From Eubacterium sp. (GTDB lineage: Bacteria > Bacillota > Clostridia > Lachnospirales > Lachnospiraceae): a stretch of 12,616 nucleotides of DNA. The stretch lies in assembly GCA_024681495.1 (NCBI GenBank), contig JAILAS010000058.1:1-12616 (forward strand), written 5' to 3'. The notes under the pieces are model-generated. The model made no database searches. It saw only the letters and a list, made by a program, of their open reading frames with translations, and had not been told where the DNA came from. The stretch's first letter is position 1. Every line of letters begins with the position of its first letter. Positions 6,277-12,616 of this stretch are shown piece by piece. A program made the translations under genes and the position numbers.

Positions 6277-7299
6277 TTATTTGATTTCGTAGAGCCAGTC
6301 GTGCTTATCCTCCAGGCGTCCCATCTGGATGCCGGTAAGGGTATCGTAAAGCTTCTTGATGACGGGACCCATCTCGTCACAGCCGTTCTTGAAGACAATG
6401 TCCTTGCCGTGATCGTTCACGCAGCCAACGGGCGAGATAACGGCCGCCGTGCCGCAGAGTCCGCACTCAACGAACTCGGGAACCTCTGAGAAGGCTACCT
6501 TTCTCTCCTCTACCTCGAGGCCGAGATCCTTAGCCACCTGGGTAAGGGACCTTCTGGTGATGGAGGGAAGGATACTGTCGGACTTGGGTATTACTACCTT
6601 TCCGTCCTTGTCGACGAAGAGGAAGTTGGCGCCGCCGGTCTCCTCCACGTATGTGCGTGTTCCAGCATCGAGATACATGTTCTCATCGAATCCCTCGGCG
6701 TGAGCCGTAACGATGGCGTGAAGGCTCATCGCGTAGTTAAGTCCTGCCTTAATATTACCGGTTCCGTGGGGAGCCGCACGGTCAAAGTCGCTGACCTTGA
6801 TGGTGATGGGCTTGGCACCGCCCTTGAAGTAGGGACCTACCGGGGTGGTGAAAATACGGAACTGATAGTCGTCTGCGGGCTTAACTCCGATAACGGGGTT
6901 GATTCCGAACATATAGGGACGAATATAAAGAGTAGCGCCCGATCCGCAGGGAGGAACGTATGCCTCATTGGCCTTTACGGTCTGATAAACCGCGTCGATG
7001 AAGCGATCCTCGGGGAATACGGGCATCTCAAGCCTTCTGGCTGAGTCTGCGAGCCTGGATGCGTTAAGATCGGGGCGGAACATAACCGTGCGTCCGTCCT
7101 CCGTGGTATAGGCCTTAAGACCCTCGAATACCGTCTGTGCGTACTGAAGTACTCCTGCACACTCGTTCATGGTGATGTTGGGGTCATCTACGAGGCCGCC
7201 TTCATCCCAGGCACCGTCTGTGTAGTTTGCAACGTAGCGCTTGTCAGTTGCCATGTAGCCGAAACCGAGGTTCGACCAATCGATATTTTTCTTTTCCAT
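6277..7299 (-). CDS. ilvE: Branched-chain amino acid aminotransferase (type II, PLP fold class IV)
   Basis: Cytosolic PLP enzyme that interconverts Leu, Ile and Val with their 2-oxo acids using glutamate/2-oxoglutarate, the last step of branched-chain synthesis. The 340 residues match the longer type II family. The PLP-binding lysine is K184 in GTGNIKAGLNYA. EETGGANFLF (219-228) carries the conserved Glu and Asn of the cofactor site, YAQTVFEGLKAY (53-64) is the usual N-terminal signature, and ECGLCGTAAVISPV (278-291) is the C-terminal phosphate/substrate loop. The start MEKKNIDW is preceded by a weak SD (AGG, 7 nt away, in GCAGGTAG). It lies downstream of ilvN in the same direction but has its own promoter and a terminator of its own, so it can be expressed independently of the ilvBN string. 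Confidence 0.96.
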   Translation of the reverse strand: MEKKNIDWSNLGFGYMATDKRYVANYTDGAWDEGGLVDDPNITMNECAGVLQYAQTVFEGLKAYTTEDGRTVMFRPDLNASRLADSARRLEMPVFPEDRFIDAVYQTVKANEAYVPPCGSGATLYIRPYMFGINPVIGVKPADDYQFRIFTTPVGPYFKGGAKPITIKVSDFDRAAPHGTGNIKAGLNYAMSLHAIVTAHAEGFDENMYLDAGTRTYVEETGGANFLFVDKDGKVVIPKSDSILPSITRRSLTQVAKDLGLEVEERKVAFSEVPEFVECGLCGTAAVISPVGCVNDHGKDIVFKNGCDEMGPVIKKLYDTLTGIQMGRLEDKHDWLYEIK

Positions 7300-7354
7300 T
7301 TTACTACCTGCTTTCCTACAATTGTTCTACAAAATATGCAATTTGCTTTATCGC

Positions 7355-7387
7355 TTTAATATATTAAACCTATAAAGGACATATGTC
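7355..7387. repeat. Two perfect palindromes over the ilvE promoter elements
   Basis: TTTAATATATTAAA (7355-7368, 14 bp, perfect) covers the -10 and GACATATGTC (7378-7387, 10 bp, perfect) covers part of the -35. Their centres are 21 bp apart, about two helical turns. AT-rich palindromes arise easily in such a region, so an operator role (for example for a CodY-like or other amino acid regulator) is only a possibility. Neither is a clear match to a binding motif I can name. Confidence 0.4.
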
Positions 7388-7389
7388 AA
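7361..7389 (-). promoter_or_regulatory. Sigma-A promoter of ilvE with overlapping palindromes
   Basis: Minus strand: a perfect TTGACA (7384-7389), a 17-bp spacer, then TAATAT (7361-7366). Transcription would start near 7354, giving a leader of about 55 nt that is AT-rich and has no T-box or attenuator-like structure that I can see. The -35 begins 10 bp beyond the ilvN stop codon. Confidence 0.75.
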
Positions 7390-7399
7390 GACAGCCGTC

Positions 7400-7897
7400 C
7401 TATCTGCAGGAGGTGCTGATTGACTCGATGGCCACGGAGCCTCCGCGAACCACCTCTACCTGCTTGTAGGTCTTATTCATAAGGGCGATAAGCTCATTGT
7501 TTCTGTGTTCAGTGAGCATGGAGGCTATGATAAGGCTCTCCGTGCCAATGTCTATCACCTGAGCCGAGAACACCTGCGCAATGCGGAACGCCTCCTGCTT
7601 CTCGTGCTCGTCGAGGCCGCTCAGCTTCACGTAAAGGATCTCCTTCATGTGAATGGGTACGTCGGAGAGGTCAATGACCTTTATTACCTCCACCATCCTG
7701 TTAAGCTGCTTCTTAATCTGCTCGAAGGTGACGTCGTCGCTGCTGACGCTGATGGTCATGCGGGAGACCGAATCGTCCTCCGTGGTGCCAACGGTCAGGC
7801 TCTCGAGGTTGTATGACTTGCCGGAGAAAAGTCCGGAAATCTTGGCCAAAACGCCTACTTCGTTTTCAACGTAAAGTGCAATCCATCGTTTTTCCAT
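7400..7897 (-). CDS. ilvN: Acetolactate synthase small (regulatory) subunit
   Basis: Regulatory partner of IlvB; in this family it activates the large subunit and usually mediates feedback inhibition by valine or related products. The length of 165 residues is normal. An N-terminal ACT domain (about 4-78) shows the hallmark NEVGVLAKISGLFSGKSYNLESLTVG and SRMTISV, while residues about 84-160 match the ALS_ss_C domain. AGGAGA at 7905-7910 with 7-nt spacing supports the ATG. The gene starts 16 bp after the ilvB stop codon, so the two subunits are co-transcribed. No terminator follows before the ilvE promoter, so some transcripts may continue into ilvE. Confidence 0.96.
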   Translation of the reverse strand: MEKRWIALYVENEVGVLAKISGLFSGKSYNLESLTVGTTEDDSVSRMTISVSSDDVTFEQIKKQLNRMVEVIKVIDLSDVPIHMKEILYVKLSGLDEHEKQEAFRIAQVFSAQVIDIGTESLIIASMLTEHRNNELIALMNKTYKQVEVVRGGSVAIESISTSCR

Positions 7898-7913
7898 CGT
7901 TATCTCTCCTGTA

Positions 7914-9596
7914 TCACAAAATCATATCGCTGGTTGAATCCCCGCCCTTAACCATGGGAAGCACGATCTCGTCGGGGTCGATTATAAACTCAATAAGAGT
8001 AGTGGTGTCCTTATTGGCGGCCGCCTTCTGAATGGCGGGGAGGACCTCCTCGCGGGTGGTCACCCTTATGCCCTCGATGCCGTAACTGTCGGCCCACTTC
8101 ATGAAGTCGGGCACGTACTCGGCCTCGGGGTCCTTCTTGAGGGAGGTGGCCACGTATCTCTTACCGTAGAAGAGGTTCTGCATCTGGCGAACCATTCCGA
8201 GGTTCTCGTTGTTGAGAAGGCAGATAACCACGGGCGCACCCTCAATGACCGAGGTGGCCATCTCCTGCATGTTCATCTGGAAGGAACCGTCTCCCGTCAC
8301 GCAGATGACAGGCGTGTCGGGGAGCGCGATCTTCGCACCCACCGCGGCCGGGAATCCGAATCCCATGGTTCCGAGTCCGCCCGACGTAATCATGTGCTTC
8401 TTCTCGTTGAGCTCGAGGAACTGGGAAGCCCACATCTGGTGCTGTCCCACGTCTGTAGTGATGAACGCCTCGGGGAAGACCTCGTTGATGGTCTTCATGA
8501 TGACCTGGGGCGTAAGTCCCACGTCGTGAGGCATCTTCATGGGATACTTCTCGTCCCACTGGCGAATGGTGTCGATCCACTCTTTGGTATCGATGCCTGC
8601 TGCCCACTCGTTAAGCTTGTCGAGAGCTACATTGGCGTCCGCAACGACGGGGATGTCTACCACAACGTTCCTGGAAATGGATGCGCTGTCGATGTCTATG
8701 TGAACAATGCTGGCGTTCGGGGCGAATTCCTCGAGGTCCCCGGTGATTCTGTCGTTAAACCTGGTACCAAGCGAGAACAGTACGTCGCACTCCTTGATGG
8801 CGAGGTTGCAGGCGTATGAGCCGTGCATGCCCGCGTTGCCCAGGTAGAGCTCGTGGTCGGTCGGAATGGAGCCCTTGCCCATTACCGTGGTGATGACGGG
8901 CACGTTCGTCTTCTTCACGAATGCGAAGAGCTTCTCATTGGCGCGCGCGATGTTGATGCCGCCGCCGGCCAGGATGATGGGCTTCTTAGCGTTCTTGAGC
9001 ATCTTCCACGCCTTCTTGAGCTGTCCCACGTGGACCCCCTCGTTGGGCTTATACCCTCTTATGTCAACCTTGGAGGGATAGTCGGCATCGCCGTTGGCGA
9101 CCTGCATGTCCTTGGGGAAGTCGATGATTACGGGGCCCGGCTTGCCGGTCGAGGCGATGTAGAACGCCTCCCTGATGACCCTGCCGAGGCTCTCCCTGTT
9201 TCTTATGGTCGTGCCGTACTTGGTGATGTTCCTGGTGACGCCGATGGTGTCCACCTCCTGGAACGCGTCGTTGCCGATGAGGGGAAGGGAAACCTGTCCC
9301 GTGAAGCACACCAGAGGTATGCTGTCGAGGAACGCGTCGGTAAGACCCGTCACGGTGTTTGTGGCACCCGGGCCGCTGGTAACGATGCACACGGCGGTCT
9401 TTCCCGTGGCCCTGGCGTATCCTTCCGCCTCGTGGATGAGCGCCTGCTCGTGGCGGGGGAGGACGATCCTGATGGTGCCGTCCTTGCCCAGCTCGTCGAG
9501 GAGGTCGGTAACCACTCCGCCGGGGTAGGCAAATACAGTATCTACGCCCTCGCTCTTAAGGGCCTTTACAAAGAGTTTTCTTCCGGTAATATCCAT
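7914..9596 (-). CDS. ilvB: Acetolactate synthase large (catalytic) subunit
   Basis: Thiamine diphosphate enzyme that condenses two pyruvates to 2-acetolactate, or pyruvate with 2-oxobutyrate, the first common step to Val/Leu and Ile. The 560 residues are the usual length. The ThDP-activating glutamate is E50 in RHEQALIHEAEGYARATGK. SGPGATNTVTGL (74-85) follows in the N-terminal Pyr domain. The middle FAD-binding type domain spans about 190-330 (GGGINIARANEKL). The C-terminal ThDP/Mg motif is GDGSFQMNMQE (435-445) ending in LLNNENLGMV (460-469). AGGAGA (9603-9608) lies 6 nt from the ATG and overlaps the TAG of folA, suggesting translational coupling. No T-box or leader peptide precedes it, since only 10 bp separate it from folA. 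Confidence 0.97.
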   Translation of the reverse strand: MDITGRKLFVKALKSEGVDTVFAYPGGVVTDLLDELGKDGTIRIVLPRHEQALIHEAEGYARATGKTAVCIVTSGPGATNTVTGLTDAFLDSIPLVCFTGQVSLPLIGNDAFQEVDTIGVTRNITKYGTTIRNRESLGRVIREAFYIASTGKPGPVIIDFPKDMQVANGDADYPSKVDIRGYKPNEGVHVGQLKKAWKMLKNAKKPIILAGGGINIARANEKLFAFVKKTNVPVITTVMGKGSIPTDHELYLGNAGMHGSYACNLAIKECDVLFSLGTRFNDRITGDLEEFAPNASIVHIDIDSASISRNVVVDIPVVADANVALDKLNEWAAGIDTKEWIDTIRQWDEKYPMKMPHDVGLTPQVIMKTINEVFPEAFITTDVGQHQMWASQFLELNEKKHMITSGGLGTMGFGFPAAVGAKIALPDTPVICVTGDGSFQMNMQEMATSVIEGAPVVICLLNNENLGMVRQMQNLFYGKRYVATSLKKDPEAEYVPDFMKWADSYGIEGIRVTTREEVLPAIQKAAANKDTTTLIEFIIDPDEIVLPMVKGGDSTSDMIL

Positions 9597-9602
9597 CTTT
9601 TA

Positions 9603-9609
9603 TCTCCTA
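9603..9609 (-). promoter_or_regulatory. ilvB ribosome binding site overlapping the folA stop codon
   Basis: On the minus strand the stop codon TAG of folA (9609-9607) runs directly into the AGGAGA SD of ilvB (9608-9603); two bases are shared. The ilvB ATG follows 6 nt later. This arrangement favours re-initiation of ribosomes finishing folA and ties acetolactate synthase output to expression of the thyA-folA part of the transcript. Confidence 0.75.
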
Positions 9610-10095
9610 ATGTTTCTTGTATGTCAAAAATCTGTACTCCAGATCGAAATATGTACTCTCCTCGGACTCTTCGGCGAGCTCCCAGTCGGGATCCTTGTCC
9701 AGATTGGGGAACCAGGCGTCGGCCTGGTAACTGTAGTTCACCTTGGTGATAAGCGCGGTGTCGCACCTGTCGCAAAGCAGCTCGTAAATGGACTGGCCGC
9801 CGATAACATACACCTCGTCAGAGTCGTATTCCGATAAAACCTCGTCAAGCTCCTCAAGGGAGTTAACGACTCGTCCGCCCTTGGCGTCGTAATCCTTGTT
9901 TCCGGTAAGCACGATGTTCACTCTGTCGCTGAGGGGCCTTCCTCCGGGGAAACTCTCCAGAGTCTTACGCCCCATAACCACGACGTGGCCCATGGTGGTC
10001 TTCCTGAAGAACTTCATGTCCTCGGGGATGCTGACCAGTAGCTTGCCCTTTAGGCCGATGGCCCAGTTTTTGTCCACTGCTGCAATTAATTTCAT
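9607..10095 (-). CDS. folA: Dihydrofolate reductase
   Basis: NADPH-dependent reduction of dihydrofolate to tetrahydrofolate, which regenerates the folate oxidised by ThyA. The length of 162 residues is typical for the bacterial chromosomal type. Visible signatures are IAAVDKNWAIG (4-14), IPEDMKFFRKTT (23-34) with the catalytic acid at D26, VVMGRKTLESFPGGRPL (39-55) at the NADPH site, and VYVIGGQSIYELL (95-107), the glycine pair of the second cofactor loop. The usual LPW before the acid reads LVS, a common variation. TTGGAGA (SD 7 nt away) supports the ATG. It lies 23 bp downstream of thyA and 10 bp upstream of ilvB, within one probable operon. Confidence 0.96.
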   Translation of the reverse strand: MKLIAAVDKNWAIGLKGKLLVSIPEDMKFFRKTTMGHVVVMGRKTLESFPGGRPLSDRVNIVLTGNKDYDAKGGRVVNSLEELDEVLSEYDSDEVYVIGGQSIYELLCDRCDTALITKVNYSYQADAWFPNLDKDPDWELAEESEESTYFDLEYRFLTYKKH

Positions 10096-10118
10096 AGTAT
10101 TATCTCCAATAACCGTTT

Positions 10119-10976
10119 CTAAACCGCTACGGGTATGCCCGTTATCTGGGGACCGAACTGATAGTCCTCGAGCTTCACGTCGTCCCTGGTGAATTCGTAG
10201 AAGTCCTTCACGTCGGGATTCAGCCAGAACTTGGGCGCGGGGTATCTCTCTCTGCCGATGAGCTCCTTAATCATGGGCACATGCCTGTCGTAGATGTGCG
10301 CGTCGGCAATCATGTGTATGAACTCTCCCACCCTCATGTCGCTCACCTGGGCGAACATGTGCACGAGCACCGCATATTGGGCGACGTTCCACGCGTTCGC
10401 GGCGAGGACGTCGTTGGAGCGCTGATTCAGCACCGCATTTAGGATGAGGCGCCTGTCGGGATCGTCGTCGCGGGGAGCCGTGACGTTGAATGTCATCGAA
10501 TAGGCGCAGGGATAAAGCGCCATCTCGTGAAGGTCCTGATGGACGTAGATATTCGTCATGATACGGCGGCTGAACGGATTGTTCTTCAGGTCGTAGAGGA
10601 CCCTGTCCACCTGATCCATCTCGCCCTCGGGGTAGATGTGCTTCACGCTCATCTGGTAGCCGTAGGCCTTTCCTATGGAGCCGGTCTCGTCCGCCCAGCT
10701 GTCCCAGATGTGGGAGTGAAGGTCGTTAATGTTGTTCGACTTCTGCTGCCATATCCAAAGCAGCTCGTCGGTGCAGCTCTTTATCGCCACCTTGCGTAGC
10801 GTGATGGCGGGAAACTCCCTGGAAAGGTCATACCTGTTAACCACACCGAACTTCTTAATGGTGTATGCGCTCGAGCCGTCCTCCCACTTGGGGCGTACCT
10901 TCTGTCCACGCGTGTCCGTGCCGTTTTCGAGGATATCCGTGCACATGTTTACAAATACGTCATCTGCGTAACTCAT
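10119..10976 (-). CDS. thyA: Thymidylate synthase (ThyA type)
   Basis: Methylates dUMP to dTMP with 5,10-methylene-tetrahydrofolate, producing dihydrofolate for FolA next door. The length of 285 residues is normal. Family residues seen: catalytic C157 in LYPCAYSMTF, the dUMP phosphate-binding arginine pair FSRRIM (R137, R138), NQRSNDV (R186, D189), AWNVAQY (N197), and DAHIYDRH (H227, Y229). The C-terminus GIPVAV closes on the active site. The motif around the cysteine departs from the common PPCH: Pro is Tyr and His is Ala, although all other key positions are in place, so activity is still expected. GGGAGGA (10982-10988) with 5-nt spacing supports the ATG. The start lies 17 bp inside the 3' end of the EIIC-EAL gene. 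Confidence 0.96.
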   Translation of the reverse strand: MSYADDVFVNMCTDILENGTDTRGQKVRPKWEDGSSAYTIKKFGVVNRYDLSREFPAITLRKVAIKSCTDELLWIWQQKSNNINDLHSHIWDSWADETGSIGKAYGYQMSVKHIYPEGEMDQVDRVLYDLKNNPFSRRIMTNIYVHQDLHEMALYPCAYSMTFNVTAPRDDDPDRRLILNAVLNQRSNDVLAANAWNVAQYAVLVHMFAQVSDMRVGEFIHMIADAHIYDRHVPMIKELIGRERYPAPKFWLNPDVKDFYEFTRDDVKLEDYQFGPQITGIPVAV

Positions 10977-12616
10977 CGTGGTCCTCCCTGTTTGCTACAT
11001 ACTCACTGCGTCCTACCAGCCTTATCATGTCATCCCTGGGCACCGCGGGGGAATACAGGAATCCCTGGTAAACCTCGCAGCCAAGCGCCTGGAGTCTCTC
11101 CTTCTGCTCCTCGGTCTCCACGTACTCTGCGGTGATCTTAAAGTCGAGGGAACGGGACATGTATGCCATGGAATCGATGATGTCCTGTGCGTTTTTATTG
11201 TCCATTATATTACGTGTAAGCGAGCCGTCAAGCTTTATGTCATCAAAGAAATTATCCTGAAGATACTTGACCGACGTGAATCCCATGGCGAAGTCGTCTA
11301 TCGCCAGGTGGAACCCGGTTTTCTTCAGGCTCGAAAGCCTTACCCTGAGCTGATCGTCCATGGTGAGCTCCGTCTGCTCGGTGACCTCGATGCAAATCTC
11401 CTCGGGCCTGAGACGATGCTTCCTGACCAGATCGCTCATCGTTTCCTCGAACCTGTCGTCGACCAGGGTGGTGACCGTGGTGTTCAGCGAGAGAATGAAC
11501 TCCTTACCGGTCATGCGCTTCATGACGTAGTAGTCCTCCATCGCCCTGTCCCAGGCGTAGGACTCGAGGTCGAACAGCTTACCGTTCTCCTCAGCCGCCT
11601 TGATTATGAGCGGGGGATACATCATGCCGTACGGCTCATAATTCCAACGCATCAGCGCCTCAACTCCTACCACCTCGTTGTCGTTGTTAAACTGAGGCTG
11701 GTAATACATCTGTATCAGGCGGTTGGACAACGCGGCGGAAATCTCCGTAACGAGCCCCCTCGAAAAGTAGCCAACGTCTCCGGGCTCCTTCGTGAGGACA
11801 ATGGGTGAGTTGGTCTTCTCGTGCGCCCTGAGCACACGGACCACCGTCTGGTACTGGCTCTGCAGCCTGCTGGTCACCTTCTTCTCATAGCTGATGATGA
11901 AGGGGCGGTATATGAATACGCCAATCGTCAGGTTCACGAGCTGAAGCACCACTCCGGCCGCGGATCCGGTAGCCAGATATCCCGACAGGAATATGGGCGT
12001 GGTCCACTCGACCCTCGCAATCGTCACCGGAACGAGATGAGCAGCCATGGCCGCATAGGAAACCAGATAGTTCACGAGCGGCGTGAGTATGAACGGAACG
12101 AGGAGCGAGGGATTGTAAATCACAGGCAATCCAAACAATATGGGCTCGTTGATGTTAAACAGCATCGGCAGAAGCGATATCCTCGCGAGCCTCTCATTGC
12201 TCCTCGAGTCGGAGAACAGGAAAATGGCTATAACGAGGCAGAGGGTACAGCCGCTGCCTCCCATCAGTGCAAACACATCCATGAATGTCTTCGTGGCAAT
12301 GACAGCGGGCTCAGACCCGGCCGCAATCGCCGCGATATTGTCGTCTATGGCCGGCTCGAATACTCCGTTCGCGAATCCGAGCACGTTCGAGCCGTGAATC
12401 CCGAAGAACCACAGTACGCCCGTCAGGAACATGTACACGGCGCCGCTGACGCCAATGGATCCCAACGAGGAAAACAGATTCGTGCACAACATAGAGAACA
12501 GCGCATTAAAGCCCGTGGCATCCGTCAGCAACCATATAATTATGTTAACCAATATAGCCAGCGCTGCCGCCACAGATATCGGGAACGCCGCAAATATCGA
12601 CCTGAATATCTCAGGC
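10960..12616 (-). CDS. PTS EIIC permease domain fused to EAL phosphodiesterase domain, 5'-truncated by window edge
   Basis: The frame is open to the right edge; 551 residues are visible and the N-terminus is missing. The codon at 12573 is GTG in mid-helix and not a credible start. Numbered from that codon, residues 1-230 are a polytopic membrane domain of the lactose/cellobiose PTS EIIC family: LWFFGIHGSNV (54-64, conserved His60), FMDVFALMGGSGCTL (97-111), NINEPILFGLPVIYNP (140-155, conserved Glu143), and VEWTTPIFLSGY (188-199). An amphipathic linker (about 231-270) leads to an EAL domain (about 272-522) with VEALMR (E305), N364, IEVTE (E396), IDDFAMGF (D426, D427), K447, AEYVE (E483) and YQGF (Q503), all positions expected for hydrolysis. 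No EIIA, EIIB or GGDEF domain is visible. Probable role (inference): a sugar-responsive c-di-GMP phosphodiesterase in the membrane, or a permease that signals. It heads the visible thyA-folA-ilvBN string and overlaps thyA. Confidence 0.93.
   Translation of the reverse strand, partial: PEIFRSIFAAFPISVAAALAILVNIIIWLLTDATGFNALFSMLCTNLFSSLGSIGVSGAVYMFLTGVLWFFGIHGSNVLGFANGVFEPAIDDNIAAIAAGSEPAVIATKTFMDVFALMGGSGCTLCLVIAIFLFSDSRSNERLARISLLPMLFNINEPILFGLPVIYNPSLLVPFILTPLVNYLVSYAAMAAHLVPVTIARVEWTTPIFLSGYLATGSAAGVVLQLVNLTIGVFIYRPFIISYEKKVTSRLQSQYQTVVRVLRAHEKTNSPIVLTKEPGDVGYFSRGLVTEISAALSNRLIQMYYQPQFNNDNEVVGVEALMRWNYEPYGMMYPPLIIKAAEENGKLFDLESYAWDRAMEDYYVMKRMTGKEFILSLNTTVTTLVDDRFEETMSDLVRKHRLRPEEICIEVTEQTELTMDDQLRVRLSSLKKTGFHLAIDDFAMGFTSVKYLQDNFFDDIKLDGSLTRNIMDNKNAQDIIDSMAYMSRSLDFKITAEYVETEEQKERLQALGCEVYQGFLYSPAVPRDDMIRLVGRSEYVANREDHDELRR
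10982..10988 (-). promoter_or_regulatory. thyA ribosome binding site inside the EIIC-EAL coding region
   Basis: GGGAGGA lies 5 nt before the thyA ATG (10976) and 20 bp upstream of the EIIC-EAL stop codon (10960-10962), so both the SD and the start codon of thyA are within the upstream gene. The 17-bp overlap is in a different frame. It indicates co-transcription and possible translational coupling. Confidence 0.8.

Noticed and set aside
7300..7399. T-box or attenuator in the ilvE leader
   Set aside because: The predicted leader is only about 55 nt, AT-rich, with no specifier-like or T-box sequence and no terminator/antiterminator pair.
7404..7430. Plus-strand AGGAGG followed by an ATG near the ilvN end
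   Set aside because: The spacing is too long (over 10 nt) and the frame that follows is antisense to ilvN with no recognisable product.
8823..9749. 308-residue open frame on the plus strand opposite ilvB and the folA end
   Set aside because: It lies entirely antisense to two certain genes, resembles no family I know, and is the usual by-product of GC-rich codon bias.
10978..11808. 276-residue plus-strand open frame opposite the EAL domain
   Set aside because: The opposite strand encodes a complete EAL catalytic motif set; the antisense frame shows no motif.
12571..12573. GTG as start of the EIIC-EAL gene
   Set aside because: The frame continues open to the window edge with hydrophobic transporter-like residues, and the EIIC family needs many more residues before this point.

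Overview
The window looks like chromosomal DNA from a moderately GC-rich, anaerobic, Gram-positive member of the Clostridia, most likely Lachnospiraceae. This is inferred from three things: AGGAGG-type ribosome binding sites, the family profile (a type II branched-chain aminotransferase, a SurA_N-like secreted protein without a rotamase domain, a CgeB-type glycosyltransferase, several EAL proteins with PAS or transporter input domains), and a PTS EIIC domain fused to an EAL domain. No RNA gene, CRISPR array, insertion sequence or phage gene was seen. Ten protein genes fill the window. No gene-free stretch exceeds about 110 bases.

Layout. (1) 1-1530 (+): the 3' part of ftsH, the membrane AAA+ zinc protease, with a long acidic Ser/Asp tail. 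It ends at a strong hairpin (1563-1600) that can terminate transcription from both sides. (2) 1641-3395 (-): a PAS-like/degenerate GGDEF/intact EAL protein, a predicted cyclic-di-GMP phosphodiesterase. By eye it is clearly lower in GC than its neighbours. (3) 3453-4274 (-), a HAD-IIB (Cof-type) sugar-phosphatase-like hydrolase, and 4341-5513 (+), a CgeB-like GT-B glycosyltransferase. They diverge from a 66-bp gap. A palindromic TTGCAA in its exact centre serves as -35 for both directions, each -10 lies 17 bp away, and each ATG lies 7 bp beyond its -10, so both mRNAs are predicted to be leaderless. (4) 5491-6171 (-): a membrane-anchored SurA_N-like protein whose 3' end overlaps the glycosyltransferase gene by 23 bp. 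(5) 6277-7299 (-): ilvE, with its own good promoter (7361-7389) and terminator (6229-6259). (6) 7400-12616 (-): a tightly packed gene string read from the right edge: EIIC-EAL fusion, thyA, folA, ilvB, ilvN. The first pair overlaps by 17 bp and the other gaps are 10-23 bp, so it is very probably one operon.

How the genes fit together. thyA and folA form the classical dTMP/folate cycle pair. ilvB, ilvN and ilvE give the first and last steps of branched-chain amino acid synthesis. The unexpected member is the gene at the head of the visible string: a lactose/cellobiose-type PTS permease domain, with the conserved His and Glu of the sugar site, fused directly to an EAL domain that keeps its catalytic residues. 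The visible part has no EIIA or EIIB domain. The simplest reading, which is inference, is a sugar-responsive membrane phosphodiesterase that links carbohydrate availability to cyclic-di-GMP, co-transcribed with genes for nucleotide and amino acid supply. This fusion and the mirror-symmetric leaderless promoter pair are the two most interesting items.
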